Part shown: positions 44,057 to 53,134 of the stretch, piece by piece
How the letters are laid out: each line of letters opens with the position of its first letter
Numbering within the stretch: the stretch's first letter is position 1
Origin: Oceanobacillus chungangensis
GTDB lineage: Bacteria; Bacillota; Bacilli; Bacillales; Amphibacillaceae
DNA: 64,000 nt
NCBI RefSeq assembly: GCF_003369565.1
Contig: NZ_PIOD01000020.1
Location: 63,632-127,631 of the forward strand
Reading direction: 5' to 3'
Made by a program: the position numbers and the translations under genes
The notes under the pieces: generated by a model
Databases searched by the model: none
What the model saw: the letters and a program-made list of their open reading frames with translations, nothing else
What the model was told of the DNA's origin: nothing

Positions 44057-44689
44057 GTTCTCTTGGTTCACCCTTCCGTTTTCGATTACTAATATTATAT
44101 ATGATGATCGAGTCCATTGTCTACTGTACCTTAGAAGAGATAGTAAAAAGGCATGCTCCCCACCGGGATCATGCCTTTTACCCCTATTGCAGGGTGCACA
44201 CGGAAAATTTATTGTTCTTTTCCAATTTCAATATTCTTCATTTCCAAACTATTGTAACCGACGATCACTTACGAAGCTCGTCAATGCAGTCTGGCCAGTC
44301 TGACTGTTTACGATACAGTAGAGGGCATATGAAGCCATCCAGCTTCCAATCATCCCTGATTTTCAGTCAGCATCCATTTGCACTTTCACAAAAAACTACT
44401 TACCGTCCTTTTACCTTGCTACGTGAACGAAATCTATTGAATCAGATTTCAGACGAGCAAACTACTAAAAGCTTAAAAGTAAATTTTCCGTCAAGGCTGT
44501 GCATTTCTCCTCATTGAAAATCATTTGTAATCAAGTTGTACATCATCACTACAAGTTGTTCACATCATTCATTTCAATGGTAGTTCGCCTTGTATTTAGT
44601 GTTTACCCTTATGTATTGATAATAAACCTCTTTTACAAAAACAAGCTAGGGAATAAAACATTTATTAATAAAATTATTCAACAATTATC
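44057..44689. other. Gap of about 630 bases with no recognised gene
   Basis: AAAAGGCATG / CATGCCTTTT (44145-44180) makes a terminator-like hairpin. A plus-strand ORF at 44101-44517 matches nothing I know, is rich in Ser and His, has no ribosome site and is probably spurious. Confidence 0.4.
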
Positions 44690-44739
44690 GGATAATTCAT
44701 TCAACGTTTATTGAATATATTATCCGTTTCATTTATAAT
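44690..44739 (+). promoter_or_regulatory. Promoter with long dyad upstream of the ArsR-like gene
   Basis: GGATAATTCATTCAA (44690-44704) and TTGAATATATTATCC (44711-44725) form a 36-base dyad. The promoter TTGAAT (44711-44716), 17 bases, TATAAT (44734-44739) has its -35 element inside the right half. Repression by the adjacent regulator is the simple reading. Confidence 0.75.
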
Positions 44740-44776
44740 GATTTCAACCTGTAAAAATACTCTAAGAGGTGATTTT

Positions 44777-45820
44777 ATGGAAATAATACATGCGACAAGT
44801 AGAAAAAGAGAAACGTATGATGTTCAGTTAGATTATTCTCCGCTATGGGAATGCGCTCTTGGAATTGCTGCTGTGACAAATTCCCGAATAATTAATACAT
44901 TAGAAAGACCAGCAGCTTATTGGGAAGAACTTAAAGGAACCCTATCAACAAACCTCTTAAAGCATTTGGATTATGTTGAGAAGAACAATACTTGGAAAGC
45001 ACTATTACAATTACTTCACCAAATTGAAAGTAATAATATGAATGCGTTCTATTCAAGTGTCAAATTGTTGCGAGAATCTGATTTTAAGTACATTTGTCTA
45101 CCTTTTATAGGGGATAAATTTCAACATTTAAGAGAAAGTGCTGCTCTTGGAGAAGAGAAGGCTATTTTAGAGCTGAAAAGTATAACTAGTGAACATTCCT
45201 TTTTTCCTCAGTACATCGAATTCATTAGTAAAACGGATGCAAATAAGCTTAAGTCTCATCTTATTGAAGTTATGACAGGATGGTACGAATCAGTAATTAC
45301 TCCCAATTTAGAACAGACTCAACAAATTTTACAAACCGATTATCAAGCCAAAAATCAAATGAAAGGAAAAATGTCTCCTGAAGAACTTGTTCAATGGGCA
45401 ACTGGGGGAATCAACTACCTACCTGAACCAAGTGTTCATAAAGTTTTACTTATTCCGCAGTATGTCTATCGTCCGTGGAATATTGAAGCAGATCTTGAAG
45501 AGACAAAAGTATTTTACTATCCAGTAGCAAACAATAGTCTTTCACCAAATGACAAGTATATGCCAAACAATTTCTTGATACAAAAGCATAAGGCATTAGG
45601 AGATGAAGTTAGGCTTCGAATAGTAAAATTATTATCGGAAAATGAACATTCGTTACAAAATCTTACAGAACAGCTAAATATGGGTAAAACGACAATTCAT
45701 CATCACTTAAAAATATTACGTGCAGCTAAAATCGTTGAGATGGACGGATCTAAATATTCCCTTAAAACCAATGTATTAGAACTACTTTTCAAGGAATTAG
45801 ACCAGTATATAAAGCAATGA
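44777..45820 (+). CDS. ArsR-type winged-helix regulator with large N-terminal domain
   Basis: The 347-residue protein has an unassigned N-terminal domain of about 260 residues, possibly a ligand or degradation-sensing module (DUF5937-like). The C-terminal winged helix is KALGDEVRLRIVKLLSENE, then LTEQLNMGKTTIHHHLKIL. The start at 44777 has AAGAGGTG five bases upstream; a longer frame has none. The stop overlaps the MFS start by four bases, so it probably controls that exporter. Confidence 0.8.
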   Translation: MEIIHATSRKRETYDVQLDYSPLWECALGIAAVTNSRIINTLERPAAYWEELKGTLSTNLLKHLDYVEKNNTWKALLQLLHQIESNNMNAFYSSVKLLRESDFKYICLPFIGDKFQHLRESAALGEEKAILELKSITSEHSFFPQYIEFISKTDANKLKSHLIEVMTGWYESVITPNLEQTQQILQTDYQAKNQMKGKMSPEELVQWATGGINYLPEPSVHKVLLIPQYVYRPWNIEADLEETKVFYYPVANNSLSPNDKYMPNNFLIQKHKALGDEVRLRIVKLLSENEHSLQNLTEQLNMGKTTIHHHLKILRAAKIVEMDGSKYSLKTNVLELLFKELDQYIKQ

Positions 45821-47052
45821 AAAGAGGAGAGCTGATAAATTCATCCATATTCAAAAATCGTTCGTTAGTTTCAACTTGGTTAGGAAATGGAATATCCGAA
45901 TTAGGTGGTGCCTTTGGAACATTTTGTAATTCTATTCTAATATACCAACTTACAGGTTCCGCTTTAGCATTAGGAAGTATGTGGCTTTTGTATTTTATTC
46001 CATCCCTAATTCTTCAGCTGTTTATCGGTCCATTTATTGACCGTTGGAGCAGAAAGTGGATAATGATCCTCTCACAATGGACAAGAGCAATAATATTTTT
46101 AATCCCTCTAGCCGCCTTAATAACAGGCCAGCTTGAGGTTTGGCATATTTATGCTGTTCAAGGGATCATTGGATTAATTACTCCTTTGTATGTACCTGCA
46201 AATCATGCAATTATACCGACGATTGTAACAAAAGAACAATTACAGTCAGCGAATGCATATATTGATGGAACTGTCCGTTTAATGACCTTTTTATCACCAA
46301 TCCTAGCTGGAATTGTAATTGAGTATATTGGTGTTCCGTTTACTCTAATACTTGTAAGTTTGTTTTTTATTATAAGTGGTTTTACTTTACTTTATATTCA
46401 GGAACAGAAGCATCAACTGAAAGTTAGAAAAACGTGGTTGTCCGAGTTTAAGGAAGGAATTTCTTTTTTCTTTACGCAACGAATAATTGTATGGTTAGGG
46501 ATCTTTCTAGCATTTGTTCAATTCGGAGTAGGAGTGACTATGGTAACAACACTACCATATATTACGGAAAACTTAGAAGGTACTTATACTGAATATGGGT
46601 ATTTTATGGCGGGCTTTCCCATTGGATACATAGCAGGAGCCACACTGGCTTCAAAAATAAAATATAATAGCCGTAGATTTCTCATGCTCGGTTCTCTTTT
46701 CATAGGAGGCATGACATTCACGGCACTTTGTTTTACCCAAAGTATTACTTTAGCAATAACAACGGAAATTATTGGTGGAATTGTAATGGCTATTTTTAGT
46801 ATCCATAATACGACTATTTGCCAACAAACCGTACCAAATCAACTCATGGGAAAAGTATTCTCAGTTCGTTTATTAATTATAAGAGGAACCATGCCGATTG
46901 GGGTGCTTATAGGTGGGATATTAAGTGAAGTGTTGGGTATAAGGCCATTATATCTCTTAATTGGCCTAATTATTAGTGGTGTATCATTAATAGGAATGTG
47001 TTTACCATATTTCAAATTTATTGATGAGAAAACAGCCAGGGAAGTGTCTTAA
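45817..47052 (+). CDS. MFS efflux transporter (macrolide-efflux-like)
   Basis: The 411-residue protein has about 12 helices. The motifs FIGPFIDRWSRKWIM (motif A) and the pattern WLGNGISELGGAFGTFCNSI and VPANHAIIPTIV resemble the Mef/YfmO-like drug exporters. The substrate is unknown. Being translationally coupled to the ArsR-like regulator, it is likely an inducible pump. Confidence 0.8.
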   Translation: MKRGELINSSIFKNRSLVSTWLGNGISELGGAFGTFCNSILIYQLTGSALALGSMWLLYFIPSLILQLFIGPFIDRWSRKWIMILSQWTRAIIFLIPLAALITGQLEVWHIYAVQGIIGLITPLYVPANHAIIPTIVTKEQLQSANAYIDGTVRLMTFLSPILAGIVIEYIGVPFTLILVSLFFIISGFTLLYIQEQKHQLKVRKTWLSEFKEGISFFFTQRIIVWLGIFLAFVQFGVGVTMVTTLPYITENLEGTYTEYGYFMAGFPIGYIAGATLASKIKYNSRRFLMLGSLFIGGMTFTALCFTQSITLAITTEIIGGIVMAIFSIHNTTICQQTVPNQLMGKVFSVRLLIIRGTMPIGVLIGGILSEVLGIRPLYLLIGLIISGVSLIGMCLPYFKFIDEKTAREVS

Positions 47053-47239
47053 TAGATAAGATGATATTCCCCCTACAACGATCGATACCTAGAAATATTA
47101 AAAGTTATTTTATAGTTTAGATATCTCGCGCATGCACAATCCGAGCGTAGCGCATTCACTGTAGTTTGGTAAAGCATCACGCTTCATCTTTAATTACACC
47201 AACCAATGTAAAGTTGCCGCTAAAGAAATTAAAAATTAC

Positions 47240-47291
47240 TTTACATCCCACTATTATTTTTATATAGTGAAGATACCTAATAATTCTAGGT
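47240..47291 (+). promoter_or_regulatory. Promoter of the PadR operon with inverted repeats
   Basis: TTTACA (47240-47245), 17 bases, TATAGT (47263-47268). CACTAT-N9-ATAGTG (47249-47269) overlaps it and ACCTA-N7-TAGGT (47275-47291) follows. Either could be the PadR site. Confidence 0.55.
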
Positions 47292-47301
47292 AGGTGAAAA
47301 A

Positions 47302-47634
47302 ATGTTTAATCGTGAACTTGTGAAGGGGAGTACATCACTTCTCGTTTTACAATTATTAAATGAACGTGACATGTATGGTTACGAGTTAGTAAAAGAAATG
47401 GATCGACGTAGTGGTCATAGTCTGCAAATGAAAGAAGGGACACTATATCCTGCACTTCATAAGATGGAAAAGCAGGAATACATTGAACATTATTGGCAAA
47501 ATCAAGAAAAGGGTCCTGCACGAAAATATTATCGAATTACCTTGGAAGGCAAAGACATTTTGGCTGAGAGGACAACGGAATGGCATCGCTATGTGCAAAT
47601 GATGAATAATTTAATCGGGGACAGTGAATCATGA
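47302..47634 (+). CDS. PadR-family regulator
   Basis: The 110-residue protein starts at the helix [20 protein letters not shown], then [14 protein letters not shown] and [20 protein letters not shown], with wing [13 protein letters not shown]: the small PadR form. It is the first of a pair; the next gene overlaps by four bases. Such PadR-plus-membrane-protein pairs often control stress or envelope functions. Confidence 0.9.
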   Translation: MFNRELVKGSTSLLVLQLLNERDMYGYELVKEMDRRSGHSLQMKEGTLYPALHKMEKQEYIEHYWQNQEKGPARKYYRITLEGKDILAERTTEWHRYVQMMNNLIGDSES

Positions 47635-48290
47635 GTTCCTCTGAGGATGATGTATTTAAATCCATTGTTTCCTCCCGTTTTTTTAAGGAATTAAAGCAAG
47701 AAATCGGCGACCATTCAGAGAGAGATAGTATCGTGCTGGAATATGAGATGCATGTATATGATCTGCTTCAAGAGGAGCAATTGGATGGAGAGTTTCTTTA
47801 TGACGAGCTTGTACTTAGATTAGGAACACCGCAAGAGCTTGCGAAAATGTGGAAGCAAGAAACATCAATTACACCGAAAAAGACCCAATGGCTGTTTGTC
47901 CTGCTTAATATTGCTATGTTTATTGGTGGAATTTTATTAACAATTAGCTATAATGCCTTTGATTGGAAATGGGTAGAAAAAATATGGGCAGCATTAACGG
48001 ATGCCAGATTTCTGATTATTCTTGTCTACATGCTATTTTGGGCACTCCTAGGCTATGAAATAGGTAAAGAGTTCGGGCAAGGTGGGTATAAGCTGCTGAG
48101 AAAAACCTTTGCACTTTCAATAATACCTAATATTGGCTTCATGTACTTAATTGTATTTAAATTTATTCCATATGAGTGGTTCGAGCCACTTTTAAGTGTT
48201 CGTTTTATAATGATATGTATTTTTTGTACTGTCATCCTGTATCCAATAAGCTGGATCGGATATCGCTGGGGCAGGAGAACGTCCGTATAA
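47631..48290 (+). CDS. DUF1700/HAAS-like membrane protein
   Basis: The 219-residue protein has an N-terminal helical domain ([32 protein letters not shown]) of the kind found next to PadR regulators, followed by four membrane helices. It may signal to PadR or modulate the membrane; no biochemical role is known. Confidence 0.75.
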   Translation: MSSSEDDVFKSIVSSRFFKELKQEIGDHSERDSIVLEYEMHVYDLLQEEQLDGEFLYDELVLRLGTPQELAKMWKQETSITPKKTQWLFVLLNIAMFIGGILLTISYNAFDWKWVEKIWAALTDARFLIILVYMLFWALLGYEIGKEFGQGGYKLLRKTFALSIIPNIGFMYLIVFKFIPYEWFEPLLSVRFIMICIFCTVILYPISWIGYRWGRRTSV

Positions 48291-48297
48291 CTTATTC

Positions 48298-48383
48298 GTT
48301 AGGAAGGCATTGAAACTTTCTTAACTAATAAGTTCAACGAAGACTAGCATCTAAAACTATGGTTAGCCCTATTTTCTAATAAT
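48298..48383 (+). repeat. Two-hairpin repeat, copy R5
   Basis: GTTAGGAAGG and CTTTCTTAAC pair, followed by TAATAAGTTCAACGAAGACT, GGTTAGCCC and TATTTTCTAAT. Order and ends match R1 and R4, but bases have drifted. It precedes the DUF4173 gene. Confidence 0.5.
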
Positions 48384-48430
48384 TAATGGAAGTAGGCAAT
48401 TCAGTTTTTTTTTATGCATCACGTTTTGTT

Positions 48431-48457
48431 TATATACATAGTTTATCTATGTATATA
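48431..48457 (+). promoter_or_regulatory. Palindrome upstream of the DUF4173 gene
   Basis: A perfect 11-bp dyad, TATATACATAG-N5-CTATGTATATA, lies 28 bases before the GTG start. ATGTATAT-type sites suit PadR proteins, and the PadR gene is 800 bases upstream, but this is inference. Confidence 0.5.
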
Positions 48458-48484
48458 GACTTACTGGGTATTGGAGGGTATACA

Positions 48485-49966
48485 GTGGATATTCAATTAA
48501 AGCAGAAAGATTGGTTATTTTTACTCGTTTGTTTTGGGCTGGGAATACTGGCTGAACTTAGTTTCTTTCACGGAAAAATCGGCCTGGCATATCCTTTGTT
48601 CATCACTGGATTTTATCTTGTAATTTTTCTCAGGTATAGACTTTCCTTTAATCATCGGCGAATCGGTTTACTTATTATGGTTGCTGTTTGGATTCTTGCA
48701 GGTAGCTTTCTATTTATTGATACTAAATTCTTCTATGGGTTGAATATCTTGATTATCCCCGCACTTGTTTATTACCATCTAGTATTAATTACGAGTCCGA
48801 GAAAGTTGAAATGGGAAAGGTTGAGCTTTTTGCGTTTGTTAACTAAGAAGCTTCAGGAAGGAGTGCAGTACAGTACGGTATTTTGTAAAGTTCTATTCCG
48901 GCGAATTTTCAAGAATATGAGTGAGACAACAATTCAGCTTGTAAAACGAATTGTTATTGGGTTGGCAATTGGCATTCCTTTACTTCTCGTTGTTATTGTC
49001 TTGCTCATGTCAGCAGATGCCGTGTTTGAGCAACTGGTTTTACAGCTGCCTAATTTCGTCTTTCAACTTAGTTTTCAAGAATGGATTTTCCGATTTATTC
49101 TCGTTATTTTAATTACGTTATTATTTTTTGGGGTTTTTCAAGTATTACACATTAAGACCAAACCAAAACCAACGAATAATTTTTTGCTTCCAGAGGGGAG
49201 AAAGAAAATCCGCTGGGATGCTGTGACTGCAATAACGGTGTTAGTTATGCTAAATGCTGTCTATCTATTGTTTGCGACAATCCAGTTGCCATACTTCTTC
49301 AGTGATTATTTACTTGGCGGATTTACGTACGCATCTTATGCGAGAAGGGGATTCTTCGAGCTCTTGTTTGTGACGTTAATTAACTGGACGATCTTAATCA
49401 GCTGCTTGAAGCTGGTGAACACAGAGGGAAGGCGAACGAAGCTTACATTAAAGATATTATATACACTGATTATTGCAGTTAGTGGTATTATGCTGGCCTC
49501 TGCATATCAGCGACTAAGTATGTACGAAGCGGCATATGGATTTACATTGGAACGTATCTTAGCGCATGCTTTTATGATCTATCTATTGGTTATCTTTGCA
49601 TATACCTTTATACGGGTTTGGCTAGAGGGCTTGACCTTACTGCATTTCTATACGATTACCGCACTCGTTTTCTATGCAGCACTGAATATGATGAACGTGG
49701 AACAAGTCATTGTAAATAATAATCTCGATCGGTTTGAGCAGACGGGAAAAATTGATGTATATTATCTAAATACACTTTCCTCTACAGGGCTCGGTGGATT
49801 AATAGCATTATATGAAATTGAACCGGATTACCCCGAGTTAAGAACGATACTTAAAATCCGGCAAGAAGAAATACTCAATAAGTCGGAAAATACGTGGCAA
49901 TCCTTTAATTTTACTAGACAAGAAGTAACGGGGAAAATAATGAAATTAGATCTTGAGATTAATTAA
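48485..49966 (+). CDS. DUF4173-type multi-pass membrane protein
   Basis: The protein of about 493 residues has some 11-12 hydrophobic helices. Segments such as YARRGFFELLFVTLINWTIL and GFTLERILAHAFMIYLL are typical of DUF4153/DUF4173 proteins of unknown function. The C-terminus is soluble. GTG at 48485 has GGAGGG six bases upstream; a longer ORF from 48386 runs through the palindrome and is not favoured. uppS-like follows 18 bases later. Confidence 0.75.
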   Translation: MDIQLKQKDWLFLLVCFGLGILAELSFFHGKIGLAYPLFITGFYLVIFLRYRLSFNHRRIGLLIMVAVWILAGSFLFIDTKFFYGLNILIIPALVYYHLVLITSPRKLKWERLSFLRLLTKKLQEGVQYSTVFCKVLFRRIFKNMSETTIQLVKRIVIGLAIGIPLLLVVIVLLMSADAVFEQLVLQLPNFVFQLSFQEWIFRFILVILITLLFFGVFQVLHIKTKPKPTNNFLLPEGRKKIRWDAVTAITVLVMLNAVYLLFATIQLPYFFSDYLLGGFTYASYARRGFFELLFVTLINWTILISCLKLVNTEGRRTKLTLKILYTLIIAVSGIMLASAYQRLSMYEAAYGFTLERILAHAFMIYLLVIFAYTFIRVWLEGLTLLHFYTITALVFYAALNMMNVEQVIVNNNLDRFEQTGKIDVYYLNTLSSTGLGGLIALYEIEPDYPELRTILKIRQEEILNKSENTWQSFNFTRQEVTGKIMKLDLEIN

Positions 49967-49984
49967 AAAGGAAGGTGGGATAAG

Positions 49985-50683
49985 ATGTTTTCAACAATTC
50001 CGGAACATGTAGCAATTATTATGGATGGTAATGGAAGATGGGGGAAAGCGAAAGGTCTCACTCGAAGCGAGGGGCATTATGCAGGTGTTCAGGCAATGGA
50101 AAGAGTGATTGATGCCTGTATCGATATTGATATAAAAATATTGACCCTTTACGCATTTTCCTCTGAAAATTGGTCCCGACCTAAAGCGGAAGTTAATTAT
50201 CTAATGTATCTTCCGGTTAAGTTTTTCAATCAGAAGCTGCCGGGATTTATGAAAAGGAATATTAAAATCCTTGTATCTGGGGATATCACTACGATTCCCG
50301 ATTCTACTAGGAAGGCGATAACGAAAGCAATGGATAAGACCAAAAATAATACGGGTTTAATTGTAAATATCGCCTTCAATTATGGCGGTAGAAACGATAT
50401 ACTCCAAGCAGTTCGTCAAATGGCAGAAGATGTACAAAATGATCGCCTTGAATTGGACAATATTAATGAAGGGTTAATCGATCGTTACTTATATACAAAG
50501 GCATTGCCAGATCCGGAAATCTTAATTCGTACAGGTGGAGAAAAGCGGATAAGTAATTTTCTTCTATGGCAAGTGAGTAATGCAGAATTATATTTTACAG
50601 ATGTATACTTCCCAGACTTTAATAAGGAAATGCTTATGGAAGCAATCGGTTCTAGTGAAGCAAGCCATGCGATTGCGGAGTGA
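49985..50683 (+). CDS. Isoprenyl transferase, UppS-family paralogue
   Basis: The 232-residue cis-prenyltransferase has IIMDGNGRWG (catalytic Asp, about residue 13), LTLYAFSSENWSRP, IAFNYGGRNDI and RTGGEKRISNFLLWQ. The usual last motif is RTSGEQRISNFLLWQ, so two residues differ. It is not next to frr, cdsA or dxr as the housekeeping uppS is, so it is probably a second copy making a polyprenyl diphosphate of unknown length. It may form an operon with the DUF4173 gene. Confidence 0.88.
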   Translation: MFSTIPEHVAIIMDGNGRWGKAKGLTRSEGHYAGVQAMERVIDACIDIDIKILTLYAFSSENWSRPKAEVNYLMYLPVKFFNQKLPGFMKRNIKILVSGDITTIPDSTRKAITKAMDKTKNNTGLIVNIAFNYGGRNDILQAVRQMAEDVQNDRLELDNINEGLIDRYLYTKALPDPEILIRTGGEKRISNFLLWQVSNAELYFTDVYFPDFNKEMLMEAIGSSEASHAIAE

Positions 50684-50796
50684 AGGATGCATGGGATACT
50701 TAAGAATTAAGGGCAAAGTCACATAAGATTAATATAAATAAATTGTACCCAGTATCTTATTACTGGGGGAAGTAATAGTGCCCCCAACACTAGCTA

Positions 50797-50827
50797 TCCG
50801 AAAACAATCGGATAACTAGTGTTTTTT
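50797..50827 (+). terminator. Terminator after the UppS-like gene
   Basis: ACACTAGCTATCCGA-N6-TCGGATAACTAGTGT is followed by TTTTTT. Confidence 0.9.
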
Positions 50828-50893
50828 TGACCTCATTTTAAAAAAGATAATCGAAGAAATCAAGGCTATCTATTTTACATAAAGATAAAATTA

Positions 50894-50964
50894 TTGACAA
50901 AAAATAAACTAAATGGCATAATATATTTAATTAATAATACTTTAATTAAATATAAATTAATTAA
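50894..50964 (+). promoter_or_regulatory. mhqN promoter with MarR-type operator
   Basis: TTGACA (50894-50899), 17 bases, CATAAT (50917-50922). Just downstream, ACTTTAATTAAATATAAATT AATTAA (50939-50964) nearly repeats the sequence before the MarR gene at 32 kb. Confidence 0.75.
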
Positions 50965-51059
50965 TTGTAAACTGCATGATATGTTAAAGTGTTAAAAGTG
51001 AATTATGAATCAGATACAAAATATAATTTTTCTCATAAGTCAATTTAAGGAGTGATAAT

Positions 51060-51680
51060 ATGGCTGAATTTGAAACGATAGTAAAAGAGAGAAGATCGGC
51101 TAGTAATTTCCTGCCGGATAATGCGATTACTAGAAAAGAATTGAATGAGATTTTTGAAATGGTAAAACTGGGACCAACAGCCTTCAATCTGCAGCATGCA
51201 AATTATATTGTAGTAACGGATCCAGAAATAAAAGAAAAATTAAGAAAGGCTGCAAACGGTCAATACAAAGTACACTCATCCTCTGCGGTCATTATCGTTA
51301 CAGGTGATAAGTTGGCATATAAAGATGCTTCAAGAATTTATGAAGGACTATTGATGTTAGGGATTATCAATAAACAAGAGTATGACTATCAGGTTGAAGA
51401 TGTTACTTCCTTATATGAAAATCGAGGTAAAACCTTTCAGCATGAGGAGGCAATTCGGAATGGTTCCCTATCAGCTATGATGTTTATGTTAGCAGCAAAG
51501 GATAAGGGTTGGGATACTTGTCCGATGATAGGTTTCGATTCAAAGGAAGTTAAAAAGGTATTAGAAATAAGTGATCAATATGAGCCTGTGATGATGATAA
51601 CGATTGGCAAGGAAAAAGTAGAGAGCAGAAGGCCGAGAGGATATCGTAAACCGGTCGAGGAATTTATTACGTTTATCTAA
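51060..51680 (+). CDS. mhqN: Nitroreductase-family protein, MhqN-like
   Basis: The 206-residue flavoprotein has RRSASNFLPDNAITR, LGPTAFNLQHANYIVV (FMN phosphate site), HEEAIRNGSLSAMMFMLAAKDKGWDTCPM and RRPRGYRKPVEEFI. It matches B. subtilis MhqN (YdfN) in length and wording. It probably reduces quinones or nitro compounds. It leads a group with two MhqO-type dioxygenase sequences and shares an operator with the 32-kb MarR operon. Confidence 0.87.
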   Translation: MAEFETIVKERRSASNFLPDNAITRKELNEIFEMVKLGPTAFNLQHANYIVVTDPEIKEKLRKAANGQYKVHSSSAVIIVTGDKLAYKDASRIYEGLLMLGIINKQEYDYQVEDVTSLYENRGKTFQHEEAIRNGSLSAMMFMLAAKDKGWDTCPMIGFDSKEVKKVLEISDQYEPVMMITIGKEKVESRRPRGYRKPVEEFITFI

Positions 51681-51702
51681 AAATTGATACAGAGGGATTA
51701 AA

Positions 51703-51816
51703 ATGAAAAAGACAGCAGGTATTCACCATATTACAGCGATAGTGGGCCATCCAAAGGGAAATGTAGATTTCTATGCAGTGTTTAACACCCGTTCAAGAAG
51801 TTAGGAAAATATAAAA
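51703..51816 (+). pseudogene. N-terminal fragment of an MhqO-type dioxygenase
   Basis: The start MKKTAGIHHITAIVGHPKGN, then VDFYA, is almost identical to the intact gene at 30601-31539. Similarity stops at about 51779, and a few unrelated codons lead to a stop. The R2 repeat begins right there. The intact paralogue follows at 52046, so this is either a broken tandem copy or the scar of an insertion. Confidence 0.8.
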
Positions 51817-52022
51817 TATTCTTTACTACATAGGCGGTGCCTACAGGATGTAACTCAGTTCGGTATTGCGACAAATGTTTTTGGTAGGACGAGTAATCGG
51901 AGACCCAAAGGTTTTCGGTGGGGCGGGTACTCGCGGACCCAGGCGCTCTATTTTTTAACCGAACTTTCCCTAAGGCTGTCATCGAAAGCCTTGGTTAAAC
52001 TTTAGTTTTCAAAATAGAGGGC
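51795..52022 (+). repeat. Two-hairpin repeat, copy R2, with extra central segment
   Basis: The left end (GTTAGGAAAATATAAAATAT, then TCTTTACTACATA) and right end (CTAAGGCTGTCATCGAAAGC, then CTTGGTTAAACTTTAG) match R1. About 120 extra bases lie between, with their own stem CGAGTA / TACTCG. GCGCTCTATTTT (51943-51954) and AAAATAGAGGGC (52011-52022) close the right part as a long hairpin. Confidence 0.65.
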
Positions 52023-52045
52023 CAAAATAGAGTGGAGTGGATTTC

Positions 52046-52984
52046 ATGTTAAGAACATCAGGAATACATCACATTACAGCGATCGTAAATAATCCACAGG
52101 TAAATTATGATTTTTATTCTAATGTGTTAGGCTTACGACTCGTGAAAAAAACGATTAATTTCGACCGACCAGAAGTATATCATTTATATTTTGGTAACGA
52201 ATCTGGTGATCCAGGTACAATCATTACGTTTTTCCCATGGCCAAAGTTAGCAAAAGGACGCATTGGATCTGGGCAAGTGGGAACGACAAGTTATGTCATT
52301 CCTAAAAACTCAAGTGGCTTCTGGAAAAATAGACTAGAAAACTATGAGATTGCATATATAGAAACTACTCGATTCAATGAAGAATATATTCAGTTTCAGG
52401 ATCCAGATGGCTTACAAATCGAGATGGTAGAACGGGATGCTGATACAGGAAATAGCTGGAGTACAGAAGAAATCAAACCCGAACAGGCGATTAGTGGTTT
52501 CGGTGGTGCAACTTTATTTTCAGCACAGCCAAATCAAACAGCTGATGTATTAGAGAATATATTTGGTATGGATTTTGTAAATCAAGAGGGAGATTACTTA
52601 CGTTTCAGAGCCCAGGAATTATTAGGTAATATGATTGACATTAAGTTATCTCCATCTGTACGAGGGCTTGCGGGTGCAGGAACGGTTCATCACATTGCAT
52701 GGAGAGCAAAAGATGAAGACGAACTCCAAAAATGGCATAAGTTACTGGAAACAAATAAGCTTCAGCCAACGGAAATTAAAGAACGTAATTATTTCAAAGC
52801 ACTTTACTTCCATGAAATGGGCGGCATTTTATTTGAAATCGCTACAGATCCCCCGGGTTTTTCCGTAGATGAAGCACCAAACGAATTAGGAGCAGAGCTA
52901 ATGCTACCGAGTTGGTTTGAATCAAAAAGGGAAGAATTCGAAGCAGCACTACCACCGATTGAGGTTAAAAGAGTAAAAGAGTAA
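52046..52984 (+). CDS. mhqO: Ring-cleaving dioxygenase, MhqO family
   Basis: The 312-residue double-VOC protein has TSGIHHITAIVNNPQVN, GAGTVHHIAWRAKDEDE (His, about residue 215) and GGILFEIATDPPGF (Glu, about 270), as in the 30.6-kb paralogue. B. subtilis MhqO is likewise encoded after mhqN. ATG at 52046 has GGAGTG six bases upstream. Expected role: opening hydroquinone or catechol rings. Confidence 0.88.
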   Translation: MLRTSGIHHITAIVNNPQVNYDFYSNVLGLRLVKKTINFDRPEVYHLYFGNESGDPGTIITFFPWPKLAKGRIGSGQVGTTSYVIPKNSSGFWKNRLENYEIAYIETTRFNEEYIQFQDPDGLQIEMVERDADTGNSWSTEEIKPEQAISGFGGATLFSAQPNQTADVLENIFGMDFVNQEGDYLRFRAQELLGNMIDIKLSPSVRGLAGAGTVHHIAWRAKDEDELQKWHKLLETNKLQPTEIKERNYFKALYFHEMGGILFEIATDPPGFSVDEAPNELGAELMLPSWFESKREEFEAALPPIEVKRVKE

Positions 52985-53018
52985 TTAAATGAAACATATA
53001 AGAAAGAGAAGCAAAATG

Positions 53019-53057
53019 AAGGCTTCCATGTTCAATGCATGGAGGCCTTTATTTTTA
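53019..53057 (+). terminator. Terminator after mhqO
   Basis: AAGGCTTCCATG-N7-CATGGAGGCCTT followed by TATTTTT. Confidence 0.85.
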
Positions 53058-53134
53058 ATGATGACATAAAGGTGATTTTAAAGGAGCGGTCTTTGATTAT
53101 TATCAGGAAGTAGTTCAACCCATACGGTAATTCA

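Noticed and set aside
44101..44517. 138-codon ORF upstream of the ArsR-like gene
   Set aside because: No ribosome site, no known family and odd composition. It begins in the promoter-leader area of the ABC-F gene on the other strand.
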